DNA of 17,621 bases. It comes from Thermoplasmata archaeon. Lineage in GTDB: Archaea > Thermoplasmatota > Thermoplasmata > Thermoplasmatales > Thermoplasmataceae. Numbering within the stretch: position 1 is the first letter of the stretch; each line of letters starts with the position of its first letter. The DNA is taken from NCBI GenBank assembly GCA_021819605.1, contig JAKAQT010000016.1, positions 1 to 17,621 of the forward strand, in the 5' to 3' direction. The notes beneath the pieces were generated by a model, which ran no database searches, was not told where the DNA came from, and saw only the letters and a list, made by a program, of their open reading frames with translations. Made by a program: the position numbers and the translations under genes. This document shows positions 1-7,570 of this stretch, piece by piece.

Positions 1-108
1 CTGAAATCCAAGCTTGTTAAAAAATCCTTTTCGTTCATTATAGTTATATTGGAAGTAACGGTAAAAGAATTACCACAGTTCGTTGGTTCTTATAGAAAAT
101 CTCCTCAA

Positions 109-180
109 AGGATAGGTAGGGAGTTGAACCCTATTAGATGGGATCTGCAGTCCCACGCATGACCGCTCTGCCACCTATCC
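109..180 (-). tRNA. tRNA-Cys (anticodon GCA)
   Basis: The minus strand folds into a standard cloverleaf: acceptor GGATAGG/CCTATCC, anticodon stem TGGGA/TCCCA around the loop CTGCAGA (anticodon GCA), and T arm TAGGG-TTCAACT-CCCTA. There is no long variable arm and no intron. The base after the acceptor stem is U, the cysteine discriminator identity. The CCA end is not encoded. A TATA-like element lies about 28 bp upstream, and a T-rich stretch follows the gene and may end transcription. Confidence 0.97.
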
Positions 181-203
181 GGTTTCCCTTTCAGGGAAAT
201 CCA

Positions 204-213
204 GAATATTTAT
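204..213 (-). promoter_or_regulatory. TATA element for tRNA-Cys
   Basis: ATAAATATT on the minus strand is centred about 28 bp before the mature tRNA 5' end. A perfect 7-bp inverted repeat (183-199, TTTCCCT-ttc-AGGGAAA) sits between this element and the gene. Confidence 0.55.
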
Positions 214-261
214 CCACACATTAAATTTGCCATCTTTCCATATGGCAACAACTGCAATACA

Positions 262-267
262 TTTAAG
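262..267 (+). promoter_or_regulatory. TATA element for the DUF309 gene
   Basis: TTTAAG is centred about 26 bp upstream of the TTG start at 291. That is the distance expected if transcription starts at the start codon (leaderless mRNA). Confidence 0.45.
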
Positions 268-290
268 CCGAAATGAAATAAGCTGGGGAA

Positions 291-839
291 TTGAAACGGT
301 ACTTGATAGTGGTACAGGCTGAAACAAGCAAGCTGATAGAAAAACTTCAGGATTCAGGCGCTTTCTATATAATGGCGAGAAATCACACAGATTGCACAGA
401 GATTGATTTCCAGACCGGGGAAGAGGTTGATATGGTAAATCTCAGCCTGGAAAATCTTTCCTTCTTTGTTTTTACCCAGCTGATTCCAGATGAAAATAAC
501 AAACCAGCAGCAAATGAAAATAATATGCGAATAGCTATCTTTATGGCTAACTGGCTTATTGGTGAGGAACGGTACTGGGAAACCCATGAATTGCTGGAGG
601 ACATCTGGCATATTTCAGGTGGAAACATCAGGGAGTACTTTCATGGCCTTACCCTTCTGGCTGTTGCCGGTGTTCAGTGGCAAACCGGCAGAGAGGATAT
701 AGCCAGGGCAACATATATCCGTGCGGTTGCCAAACTTAGAAGCTCTGGAATAAACATGGAATTTGTCGAGTCTCTACCTCAGGTATATGTCTACCCGTTG
801 AAGATCAGGATCCCAGAAGATGTCCCCCGAATGGAATAA
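291..839 (+). CDS. DUF309 domain protein
   Basis: A 182-residue protein whose C-terminal half carries the DUF309 signature. The motif YWETHELLEDIW (residues ~95-106, with the conserved H-E pair at 99-100) is followed by a helix ending in GxxxxA-rich sequence near 'QGI/LxxxA'. The biochemical role of the family is unknown; it is a small helical domain. The first ~75 residues look like an added alpha/beta segment that I cannot place. The start is a TTG at 291: no in-frame ATG precedes it, and a TATA-like TTTAAG lies ~26 bp upstream, suggesting a leaderless transcript. GGGG just before the start is too close to act as a normal ribosome site. A run of seven or more T residues at about 884-891 follows the gene, so it is probably transcribed alone. 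Confidence 0.85.
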   Translation: MKRYLIVVQAETSKLIEKLQDSGAFYIMARNHTDCTEIDFQTGEEVDMVNLSLENLSFFVFTQLIPDENNKPAANENNMRIAIFMANWLIGEERYWETHELLEDIWHISGGNIREYFHGLTLLAVAGVQWQTGREDIARATYIRAVAKLRSSGINMEFVESLPQVYVYPLKIRIPEDVPRME

Positions 840-882
840 GAATTATCCAAATTCAGGGAAATCAATCTCCTCAACCATCATG

Positions 883-893
883 TATTTTTTTCT
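883..893 (+). terminator. T-run terminator after the DUF309 gene
   Basis: A run of T residues (TATTTTTTTCT) lies ~45 bp after the stop codon and before the asnS promoter. Archaeal termination often needs only an oligo-T tract. No strong hairpin precedes it. Confidence 0.4.
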
Positions 894-918
894 AGGATTA
901 TTGAGATCCTTCAGAAAA

Positions 919-930
919 GTTATTTACAAA
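919..930 (+). promoter_or_regulatory. TATA-like element for asnS-hemE
   Basis: TTATTTACAAA lies 13-24 bp before the ATG at 943 and 19-30 bp before a second in-frame ATG at 949. If the mRNA is leaderless, the spacing fits 949 better as the true start. Confidence 0.4.
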
Positions 931-942
931 GTCTGACATAAA

Positions 943-2238
943 ATGCGGATGCAAAGTATAGCACAGATACTCAATGAAAATCAGTTGGGAAAGGAGGTGA
1001 CCCTGCATGGTTGGGTCTACAGAATAAGGACCAGCGGCAAGCTTACCTTCATAATTCTCAGGGATTCGACCGGGATTGTTCAGCTGCTTTCCAGTACCAA
1101 GAGCCTCAGTGAAGAACAGCACAGGGAACTCTCCAACCTGACCGTTGAAAGTAGCCTCGAAGTAACTGGAATAGTGAAGGAGGACAAGCGTGCCGTTACA
1201 GGGTACGAGGTGGAAATCAAGTCCTACAGAATTTATCAGAGAAATGACAGTTTTCCCATTTCAAGGGATCTGGGAGAGGAGTTTCTTCTGGACAACAGGC
1301 ATCTTTGGCTGAGAAGCCGGGAATTCACGGCTGTTCTCAAGATAAGGTCCACCATATTCAAGGCCTTCAATGATTTCTACTATGGAAATGGATATTACCA
1401 GGTCCAGCCGCCGATAATGGTTTCCACGGCAACTGAAGGTGGTTCAACACTTTTCAAGGTTCCGTTCTTTGGTGAAGAGGTCAGCCTCACACAGAGCTCC
1501 CAGTTCTATCTGGAAACATTCATTTTCAGCCTGGAGAAGGTATTTACAGTATCTCCAAGCTTCAGGGCAGAAAAATCCAGGACCAGGCGGCATCTCACAG
1601 AATACTGGCATGCTGAGGCGGAAGTTGCCTGGATAGGCAATGAGGAAATGATGCAGGTCGAAGAGAAAATGATTGAGTATATTGTTTCAAAGGTCGTTGA
1701 GGAAAATGAAGAAGAACTCAAGCTTCTTGGCAGAGACATTGATTTCCTCAGGAATATAAAGGCACCATTCCAGAGAATCAGGTATGCTGATCTCATGAAA
1801 ATGGCGCAGGGGTGGGGCCTTAACCTGAAGTATGGCGATGATCTGGGCGCAGATGAGGAAAGAGACATAATGGTTCATTTCGACAAGCCGATTTTTGTAA
1901 CTCATTTCCCGCGTTCACTGAAGACATTCTATCACATGCCTGATCCTGATAATCCTGAAGAGATACTTTGCCACGATCTTCTGGCACCAGAGGGATATGG
2001 GGAGATTCTTGGGGGAGGAGAAAGGATCTGGGACCTGAAACAGCTTGAGCAGAGGATGGCTGAAAGCAACCTGGACACCAGGGACTATTACTGGTATCTG
2101 GATCTGAGAAGATACGGCAGTGTCCCGCACTCAGGCTTTGGCCTTGGTTTGGACAGGCTGGCGTGGTGGATACTGAAGCAGGAAACCATAAGGGACGCCA
2201 TACCGTACCCAAGGACAATCAGGAGAACAAGGCCTTGA
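943..2238 (+). CDS. asnS: Asparaginyl-tRNA synthetase
   Basis: Charges tRNA-Asn with asparagine in the cytoplasm, in an ATP-dependent two-step reaction. The 431-residue length is normal for the archaeal enzyme. An N-terminal OB-fold anticodon-binding domain (~residues 1-110, 'VTLHGWVYRIR') precedes the class IIb catalytic core. Visible marks are the flipping loop TEGGSTLFKV, motif 2 FRAEKSRTRRHLTEYWHAEAE-type sequence, and motif 3 GFGLGLDRLAWWI preceded by SVPHS. The loop and the LLAPEGYGEILGG segment match archaeal AsnRS rather than AspRS, so direct asparaginylation is expected. The start may be 949 (MQSIAQ...), six bases downstream, given the TATA spacing. hemE follows after 16 bp and is probably co-transcribed. 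Confidence 0.95.
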   Translation: MRMQSIAQILNENQLGKEVTLHGWVYRIRTSGKLTFIILRDSTGIVQLLSSTKSLSEEQHRELSNLTVESSLEVTGIVKEDKRAVTGYEVEIKSYRIYQRNDSFPISRDLGEEFLLDNRHLWLRSREFTAVLKIRSTIFKAFNDFYYGNGYYQVQPPIMVSTATEGGSTLFKVPFFGEEVSLTQSSQFYLETFIFSLEKVFTVSPSFRAEKSRTRRHLTEYWHAEAEVAWIGNEEMMQVEEKMIEYIVSKVVEENEEELKLLGRDIDFLRNIKAPFQRIRYADLMKMAQGWGLNLKYGDDLGADEERDIMVHFDKPIFVTHFPRSLKTFYHMPDPDNPEEILCHDLLAPEGYGEILGGGERIWDLKQLEQRMAESNLDTRDYYWYLDLRRYGSVPHSGFGLGLDRLAWWILKQETIRDAIPYPRTIRRTRP

Positions 2239-2254
2239 TCAAGCCATGGGGTAA

Positions 2255-3283
2255 TTGCAATTGAACAGTTTCCTTTCTGCGCTTAAGGGAGATTCCCATG
2301 AAACAATACCGGTCTGGTATATGAGGCAGGCCGGCAGGTATCTTCCGGGTTACACAGAGATCAGGAGAGGGATGCCCATGAAGGAGATGTGCAGGGACAC
2401 CGATACAACTATCCGGATCACCCTGGAGCCAGTGGACAGGATCGGAGTTGATGCGGCCATAATATTTTCTGACATAATTCTCCCGGCAGAATCAATGGGA
2501 TTTGCCATTGATTTTGTTGAAGGCGTCGGGCCATCAGTAAAGAACTCATATGTTTCGGACCCCTCAATGAGATCGATTAATGAATTCAGCCCAGCTGAAT
2601 ACGGTTATTCAACTTATGAATCAATAAGGCGCATTAAGGCATCCAGGCCATCAGTGCCGGTAATAGGCTTTTCAGGCGGTCCACTCACAATAGCATCGTA
2701 CCTGGCAGGAGGAAAGCCCGACAGGGATCTGTATCTGACAAAGAAGCTGATTTTCTCAGGTGATCCTGGTTTTCTAAGGCTCATGCAGATGGTCACAGAT
2801 ATGGTCATCGAAAATGCGCTTTCCCAATGGAAATCAGGAGCCGATGCAATACAGATATTTGACAGCTGGGCTGGATATCTTTCGCCAAGGCAGCTTTCAA
2901 TTTATTCAGAAAGGTATCTGGAACAGATAACTTCTGCCATTGGAAACAAGATACCGGTGATTTACTTCAGCACACAGACAGGTTCAATGTATCAAATCCT
3001 TTCCACAGCGGGATTCAACTTTCTGAGCCTTGACTGGAGAGTTGAACTTTCGGAAGTGGGCAGATCCATCAGCAGTGAAGTCGGACTTCAGGGAAACCTG
3101 GATCCTTCCATGGTGGAGAGCGCACCTGACCTGGCAATGCGCGAAGGTCTCTCAATAGCCATGTCCATGGCGGATCGTGATAATTACATATTCAACCTTG
3201 GCCATGGAGTACTTCCCGGCACCAGGCCTGAAACACTGCTGGAGCTAACAAGGAAGATTCATTCGGTTGAGCGAAGATTCTGA
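2255..3283 (+). CDS. hemE: Uroporphyrinogen decarboxylase
   Basis: Decarboxylates the four acetate side chains of uroporphyrinogen III to give coproporphyrinogen III. The 342-residue length is typical. The N-terminal signature MRQAGRYLPGY (residues 23-33, with the two substrate-binding arginines), the catalytic aspartate in FSDIILP (D73) and the C-terminal LGHGVLPGTRPE with its conserved histidine are all present. The start is a TTG at 2255; a second in-frame TTG at 2261 is better spaced from the upstream GGGG (2248-2251) and may be the real one. There are only 16 bp to asnS, so an asnS-hemE transcript is likely. The ferrochelatase gene lies ~600 bp downstream on the same strand, so heme genes cluster loosely here. 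Confidence 0.95.
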   Translation: MQLNSFLSALKGDSHETIPVWYMRQAGRYLPGYTEIRRGMPMKEMCRDTDTTIRITLEPVDRIGVDAAIIFSDIILPAESMGFAIDFVEGVGPSVKNSYVSDPSMRSINEFSPAEYGYSTYESIRRIKASRPSVPVIGFSGGPLTIASYLAGGKPDRDLYLTKKLIFSGDPGFLRLMQMVTDMVIENALSQWKSGADAIQIFDSWAGYLSPRQLSIYSERYLEQITSAIGNKIPVIYFSTQTGSMYQILSTAGFNFLSLDWRVELSEVGRSISSEVGLQGNLDPSMVESAPDLAMREGLSIAMSMADRDNYIFNLGHGVLPGTRPETLLELTRKIHSVERRF

Positions 3284-3345
3284 TCTGTTTCCTGCGATTC
3301 ACCTGATTCAACTTTAGTGGAATATGGGCTTAAAAATCAGTAAAC

Positions 3346-3356
3346 CATAAAATAAT
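3346..3356 (+). promoter_or_regulatory. TATA element upstream of the 3375 gene
   Basis: The AT-only stretch ATAAAATAATAAA is centred about 25 bp before the ATG at 3375, supporting a leaderless start there rather than at the TTG at 3360. Confidence 0.5.
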
Positions 3357-3374
3357 AAATTGATATACGCACAA

Positions 3375-3764
3375 ATGGGATTTTTTAAGAAGAATTTCAG
3401 CATAACAAGCAGCAAGAGCCTCAGCGATGTTGCCACCGGTTTTCAGCAGTTCCTGCAGAGCCAGGGATGGAAAGTGCAGAGCAATGTCCAGGGTGACCAG
3501 GGAATTGTGCAGGCGCAAAAGCCAGGCATTCTAAGGGATATTGTTGCAGCCGACAGGGCACTTACATTCAAGTTTGATGCCACTGCACCCGGCCAGATTC
3601 ACGTGGAAGTGGGCGTTGGAAAATTACTGAAGAACCTTGCCATTACCGCAATCGAAACACTCCTTCTTTCAGAGCTGTTTCTGGTGGTGGACATACCAGA
3701 GATTCTCTTCACAGAGCATGTTGAGAACGAGCTCATAGGGCAGCTGCGGGCAATTGCCCAGTGA
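3375..3764 (+). CDS. Small conserved hypothetical protein
   Basis: A 129-residue protein starting MGFFKKNFSI. It begins with a polar alpha/beta segment ('LSDVATGFQQFLQSQGWKV', strand, turn, 'GIVQAQKPG') and passes into a beta-rich part and a hydrophobic stretch (~residues 85-110) with no clear transmembrane span pair. The layout recalls small bacterial and archaeal proteins that start MGxF/KK, have a helix-strand repeat and end with a 'K/ExxEN..I..' helix, but I cannot name the family. The start at 3375 is chosen for its ATG and the TATA spacing. A hairpin at the stop codon suggests that transcription ends here, separating it from hemH. Confidence 0.75.
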   Translation: MGFFKKNFSITSSKSLSDVATGFQQFLQSQGWKVQSNVQGDQGIVQAQKPGILRDIVAADRALTFKFDATAPGQIHVEVGVGKLLKNLAITAIETLLLSELFLVVDIPEILFTEHVENELIGQLRAIAQ

Positions 3765-3782
3765 AAATTCCGAGGAATTTTC
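3763..3782 (+). terminator. Hairpin terminator at the stop codon of the 3375 gene
   Basis: A perfect inverted repeat, GAAAATTCC-GA-GGAATTTTC, is followed by ATTTTCTTT. It overlaps the TGA stop codon (3762-3764). A stable stem plus a T-rich tail suggests a terminator, although intrinsic hairpins are less usual in archaea. Confidence 0.5.
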
Positions 3783-3815
3783 ATTTTCTTTGGATGACGC
3801 AGGAGCACAACGGCC

Positions 3816-3914
3816 ATGGAAATAACACTTCGACATGCTCAGTGTAAGCGTCGCTTCAGCCAGCAGCAGGTGCACTCTGGCATGCCGCCATGCCCTCGGG
3901 GGAAACTGAATTGA
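3816..3914 (+). CDS. Possible 32-residue leader ORF before hemH
   Basis: A short reading frame with an ATG start, AGGAG 10 bases upstream (3801-3805), 32 basic codons (starting MEITLRHAQCKRRF) and a TGA at 3912-3914. The stop overlaps an alternative hemH TTG start (3911-3913) as TTGA, the arrangement of a translationally coupled pair. No TATA element is obvious and I see no similarity to a known protein, so it may be chance. Confidence 0.25.
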   Translation: MEITLRHAQCKRRFSQQQVHSGMPPCPRGKLN

Positions 3915-4792
3915 TTCACGTAATTCTCATGGCTTACGGAAGCCCAACAAGAATGGAGGATGTTCCTGCATACCTGCAGGGCATATATGATGGAAAACCT
4001 GTGCCGGAGTATGCCACAAGAGAAAACACAGAAAAATATGCCATGGTTGGTGGAATATCGCCATCAAATGCCATAGTTGACAGCCTTGTCAAGAAAATCA
4101 GTGCAAAACTCTCACAGGGTGGAGAGATTGACGTGATCCTTGGGAACAAGCACTGGAGCCCATGGCTGTACCAGTCCATATCGTCGCTGTCCATCAGCAA
4201 CACGGATAAAATTGTAGCTTTCCCGCTATTCCCGTTTCCGTCAGGCGGCGTGAAGGGATCGTATCTGGATCCTCTGGAAAAGGCTCTGTCCAGAAGGAAC
4301 CTGAACCCTGAGATCAGATTCATCAACGGCATTCCCTCGGACGTACTGGCAGGTATATGGGCACCTCTGGTCAGGAAGAATTACCGGAAGGGCGATGCAG
4401 TTCTTTTTGACGCGCACAGCCTTCCGTTATTCAGGGAGCAGGAGGACGATTACAATGCTGCGTTCATGTCAGCTGCACGCAGCACTGCAGAGGAAGCGGG
4501 CCTTCAGGAGTACTTCGCTGGCTACCAGAGCAGGGGGAAATACGGAAACAGATGGCTGGAGCCGTCAATTTACGATGTGCTGGAAAATATCAGGGCAAGG
4601 GGCTACAGATCATTGCTGGCAGTTCCCATAGGCTTCCTGTATGAGCACCTTGAGATCCTGTACGATCTGGATCTGGAGTTCGGGGGAAAGGTTAAGGAAA
4701 TGGGAATGGATTACCACAGAACAGGCCTTCCTGATGACGGAGACCGTCTGGTCGACAGCATCTGCAGGCTTGTAATGAATGAGGTGTCCTGA
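3890..4792 (+). CDS. hemH: Ferrochelatase (coproporphyrin-type likely)
   Basis: Inserts ferrous iron into a porphyrin. The compact 300-residue single domain without C-terminal extension resembles the soluble enzyme of Gram-positive bacteria (CpfC). It shows LMAYGSP near the start, VGGISP, the catalytic histidine in DAHSLP and the conserved glutamate in GFLYEHLEILYDLD. These match the active-site His and Glu of Bacillus ferrochelatase. The ATG at 3890 is one possible start. A TTG at 3911, eight bases after GGGGG, gives MIHVILMAYG and would fit the family's N-terminus equally well. The next gene starts 2 bp after the TGA, so the two are co-transcribed. Whether the substrate is coproporphyrin or protoporphyrin cannot be read from the sequence. 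Confidence 0.93.
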   Translation: MPSGETELIHVILMAYGSPTRMEDVPAYLQGIYDGKPVPEYATRENTEKYAMVGGISPSNAIVDSLVKKISAKLSQGGEIDVILGNKHWSPWLYQSISSLSISNTDKIVAFPLFPFPSGGVKGSYLDPLEKALSRRNLNPEIRFINGIPSDVLAGIWAPLVRKNYRKGDAVLFDAHSLPLFREQEDDYNAAFMSAARSTAEEAGLQEYFAGYQSRGKYGNRWLEPSIYDVLENIRARGYRSLLAVPIGFLYEHLEILYDLDLEFGGKVKEMGMDYHRTGLPDDGDRLVDSICRLVMNEVS

Positions 4793-4793
4793 A

Positions 4794-5702
4794 ATGATAA
4801 AGAATCTCACAGTATTCACGTATGATGCCGCCGATTTCCTGAAGGTTGTTGCAAAGAAGGGTACGGAGAGCGATATCACCCTATATCACAGGAAAGATGG
4901 GGAGAATGTGTACACTTTCCTGTCCCCATCACGTTTCCCGGAGAAGGTCTCCCCTCTCACCGACGCCATGTACCCTGCCGACATAGCAATCGTGAATGCA
5001 GATCAGATAAACAGGGATTTTGGGGAAGTTGTGGTGGCCATGGACCTCATGGGCATAAGCAGGGGTTACTTTCTGGTCAGCAGCCCGGAAAAGATTGATG
5101 TCATAAAGAAAATGACAGCAAACACCGCCATGAGGAATTTCGGCTTCTTCTCAGGCAATCCCATGGAACTTCTGCCTGAACTGGACAAGGAAAAGCACGT
5201 GCCAAGGTTCCAGAACACAATGGTTCTCATAGATCACTTCTTCAAGGTGAAGAGTGTTGGCACAGTTGCACTTGGCTTTGTCCTTGGGGGGCAGGTTGAG
5301 AAACACCAGAAACTTATCTGCTCCTACGCAGACAAGGAGGTCCAGGTGAGATCCATCCAGGTGCAGGACGAGGATCAGGAATCCGCCCAGAGCGGTGTCC
5401 GCGTGGGCCTTGCGCTAAAGAACATGGATGCCGAGGAGCTGGAGAGGGGGATGTTCCTGTCTAATTCGCCTTTCCAGTACCTCAGTTCATTCAATGGGAA
5501 GCTGGAGATAAGCCCATTCTCAAAGCTAAATGCGGATGAGGTGCAGGAAATATTCGTGTCCGATGAGATGAGGTACCAGCGCGGAATGGTGGACAAATCC
5601 AGCATACAGCTTGAGAAACCCATACTCAAAATAAAGAACACCCTGGTTGTGTCAACTCCCAACAGGTCTCCCAGGATATTCGGCAGAATCAGGACTGACT
5701 GA
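4794..5702 (+). CDS. SelB/EF-Tu-like protein lacking GTPase motifs (aSelBL type)
   Basis: A 302-residue protein. Residues ~147-225 follow the pattern of translation-factor domain 2: FKVKSVGTVALGFVLGGQV, then VRSIQVQDED and GVRVGLALKN with RGMFLS. The N-terminal ~140 residues keep the length and rough secondary-structure rhythm of a translational G domain, including PADIAIVNAD and GISRGYFLVS. Yet no P-loop GxxxxGK, no DxxG and no NKxD can be found, so GTP hydrolysis is unlikely. This matches the archaeal SelB-like family (aSelBL), described as relatives of the selenocysteine factor SelB in archaea that do not use selenocysteine; its function is unknown. The ATG at 4794 lies 2 bp after hemH, so it is in that operon. 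The 3' end overlaps the convergent purD by 14 bp. Confidence 0.8.
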   Translation: MIKNLTVFTYDAADFLKVVAKKGTESDITLYHRKDGENVYTFLSPSRFPEKVSPLTDAMYPADIAIVNADQINRDFGEVVVAMDLMGISRGYFLVSSPEKIDVIKKMTANTAMRNFGFFSGNPMELLPELDKEKHVPRFQNTMVLIDHFFKVKSVGTVALGFVLGGQVEKHQKLICSYADKEVQVRSIQVQDEDQESAQSGVRVGLALKNMDAEELERGMFLSNSPFQYLSSFNGKLEISPFSKLNADEVQEIFVSDEMRYQRGMVDKSSIQLEKPILKIKNTLVVSTPNRSPRIFGRIRTD

Positions 5703-6981
5703 TCTTCTTCTGGATCATGTCCCTGGTTCCTATATCATGGCGGACGTAATACTCCCCATGAATTTTCTTCAGACCGTTTTCCACGATGTCAGATGCATCC
5801 CAGATGCGGTCGGCGATGCCCACCACCGCAAGTGCCCTGGATGATGACATGACCACATTCTCCCTGGTTCCGGAAACTGCCGCATAATAGATCTTCAGAT
5901 TTTCATTCTCGAAATTTCCATCAATTTCAAGCCTACCGGGCCTGGGGATAGTGCCATATCCAACCGGTACAACATATTTCAGGACAGTTGCGGACTTCTT
6001 GAAATCAATGCTTTTCCTGAGATTTCCGTCGGCTATGGAATAGAGCATTTCGGTGAAGTTTCCGGATGATATGCTGAGCACGTTTATCCCCTCAGGATCA
6101 GCAAATCGGGCGTTGATCTCAATAACCCTTGGGCCCTGGGGAGTCTTCATGAACTGGCCGTACATTATTCCCCTGAACTCATTGCCTTCGGATCTCATTG
6201 CGTTAATTACTGATGATATGATCTGCAGGGCCCTTTCCCTTGTTCCGGAATCAATGAACGGAAGCAGGTGGTCAGAATCTGTTATTGAACCCATCCCGCC
6301 GGTATTGGGCCCCAGATCGCCCTCATATGCCCGCTTGAAATCCTGCGCCAGAGGCATTGGCATTATGTGGGTTCCGTCAGTGAACACCATCTGTGAAAAC
6401 TCCTCTCCGGATATCTTCTCCTCAAGAAGCACAATGCCGTCACGCTCAAGGACCTCCTTTGCATACTGGAAGGCATCCTGCCTGGTCTCAAGGTGAATTC
6501 CCATCACCTTCACCCCCTTTCCTCCGGTAAGGCCGGTGGGCTTGACGGCATAATCGGCAGTGGAATCAAGAATCATTTTCTGGAGATCCTGGACCGATTT
6601 CGCTTCATGGTACTCAATGCTTCCAGGTATTTCATACCGGGAAAGGAGCTCCCTCATGTATGCCTTGGAAGTCTCTATGCGGGCGGCAAGCCTTGTGGGG
6701 GAAGCCACACGTACTCCCCTTGAAATGAGCATATCGGCAAGAGGTGTGTCCAGTACGGGGTCGGGCCCAATGAAGGCCAGATCCACACCCTTTCTCAGTG
6801 CAAATTCCAGGATTGCAGAGTGGTCAAGCTCATCAGTGATAAGGGTGTCCGTGGAAAGGGAAATAATTGAGGGATTCCTGTTCTTCAGGGCAGAAAAGAG
6901 CTGGGATCCGGATTCAACAATCCTCCTTGCGATTGCATCCTCCCTTCCCCCTCCACCAACAAGTAGAATCTTACTGGGCAT
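5689..6981 (-). CDS. purD: Phosphoribosylamine-glycine ligase (GAR synthetase)
   Basis: Second step of purine synthesis: ATP-dependent joining of glycine to 5-phosphoribosylamine. The 430-residue protein starts MPSKILLVGGGGRE (N-terminal PreATP-grasp fold). The ATP-grasp glycine loop is GLTGGKGV (~150-157), and FTDG, GPNTGGMGS and EINARFADPEG are visible. The last carries Ala where many bacterial enzymes have Gly. The reading frame is open 15 codons further upstream, but the ATG at 6981 directly follows a GGGTGAGGAG ribosome site and the homology begins there. It overlaps the end of scpB by 11 bp, so translation is probably coupled. The stop codon lies inside the convergent SelB-like gene. 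Confidence 0.95.
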   Translation of the reverse strand: MPSKILLVGGGGREDAIARRIVESGSQLFSALKNRNPSIISLSTDTLITDELDHSAILEFALRKGVDLAFIGPDPVLDTPLADMLISRGVRVASPTRLAARIETSKAYMRELLSRYEIPGSIEYHEAKSVQDLQKMILDSTADYAVKPTGLTGGKGVKVMGIHLETRQDAFQYAKEVLERDGIVLLEEKISGEEFSQMVFTDGTHIMPMPLAQDFKRAYEGDLGPNTGGMGSITDSDHLLPFIDSGTRERALQIISSVINAMRSEGNEFRGIMYGQFMKTPQGPRVIEINARFADPEGINVLSISSGNFTEMLYSIADGNLRKSIDFKKSATVLKYVVPVGYGTIPRPGRLEIDGNFENENLKIYYAAVSGTRENVVMSSSRALAVVGIADRIWDASDIVENGLKKIHGEYYVRHDIGTRDMIQKKISQS

Positions 6982-7471
6982 TCTCCTCACCCTCAGTCTT
7001 CCTGATCCTGGAGACCAGTTCACCACGATCTATGTTGAAATACCGGTAAAACTCCCGTGTCACGTCGAATGCCTCAGTGTTCCTGTACCTCTTCTCCGAG
7101 AGCAGCTTTCTCTTCACCAGGTCGTGAATGAGAGGCCGGGATCGCTCCCCGTATTTCTGGATAATCTGGCCCCTCAGTGCACCGGGGTTGGCAGCCACAA
7201 AACCGAGAATCCTGACCTGAACCTGATCTATTTCCATTCTGGAAACAGGAGCAACAATATCAGAATATTCATTCCTCAGCTGGAGCTTGTACCTTATTCC
7301 AGACCGGGCCACGGCAAGGCATGTCTCCCGGGCAGAATAGTCCCTGGCAAGTTTCTTTATGGCCTTGATGACCTCTTCCCTGGGTTCCCCGATCACAGAG
7401 GAAATGTCTCCAGCAGACATGGGGGATTCAGAAGCATAGAGGACTGCCTCAACCTTGCGGACCACATCCAT
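6971..7471 (-). CDS. scpB: Segregation and condensation protein B
   Basis: ScpB (166 residues) is a double winged-helix protein that binds the kleisin ScpA in SMC condensin complexes, which organise the chromosome. The first winged helix (~1-75, starting MDVVRKVEAVLYASESPMS) and the second (~80-150, with GALRGQIIQKYGERSRPLI and REFYRYFNI) follow the family pattern. No scpA or smc gene is in the window. The start at 7471 is backed by an AT-rich TATA box centred 26 bp upstream, so the mRNA is leaderless. It is the first gene of an operon with purD. Confidence 0.92.
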   Translation of the reverse strand: MDVVRKVEAVLYASESPMSAGDISSVIGEPREEVIKAIKKLARDYSARETCLAVARSGIRYKLQLRNEYSDIVAPVSRMEIDQVQVRILGFVAANPGALRGQIIQKYGERSRPLIHDLVKRKLLSEKRYRNTEAFDVTREFYRYFNIDRGELVSRIRKTEGEENAQ

Positions 7472-7490
7472 GATTGGATATGTGCATCCT

Positions 7491-7504
7491 CTTAATTTTA
7501 ATTT
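7491..7504 (-). promoter_or_regulatory. TATA box for scpB-purD
   Basis: AAATTAAAATTAAG on the minus strand is centred ~26 bp upstream of the scpB ATG. It stands back to back with the permease promoter in a 99-bp divergent region. TCAGG/CCTGA half-sites (7512-7528) lie between the two. Confidence 0.6.
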
Positions 7505-7540
7505 ACTGCTTTCAGGTACATATCCTGAGAAGAATGTAAA

Positions 7541-7550
7541 TTTTTATTAG
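7541..7550 (+). promoter_or_regulatory. TATA box for the permease operon
   Basis: TTTTTATTAG is centred ~26 bp before the ATG at 7571, indicating a leaderless mRNA. Confidence 0.55.
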
Positions 7551-7570
7551 TTAATCAGGCATCCTTATGC

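Noticed and set aside
1..161. Open plus-strand frame from the left edge ending in the tRNA-Cys region (LKSKLVKKSFSF...).
   Set aside because: It runs antisense through the tRNA gene, has no start in the window and no recognisable domain; chance is enough.
6560..7495. 311-codon plus-strand frame opposite purD and scpB.
   Set aside because: It mirrors two clearly real genes, and its product has no domain character.
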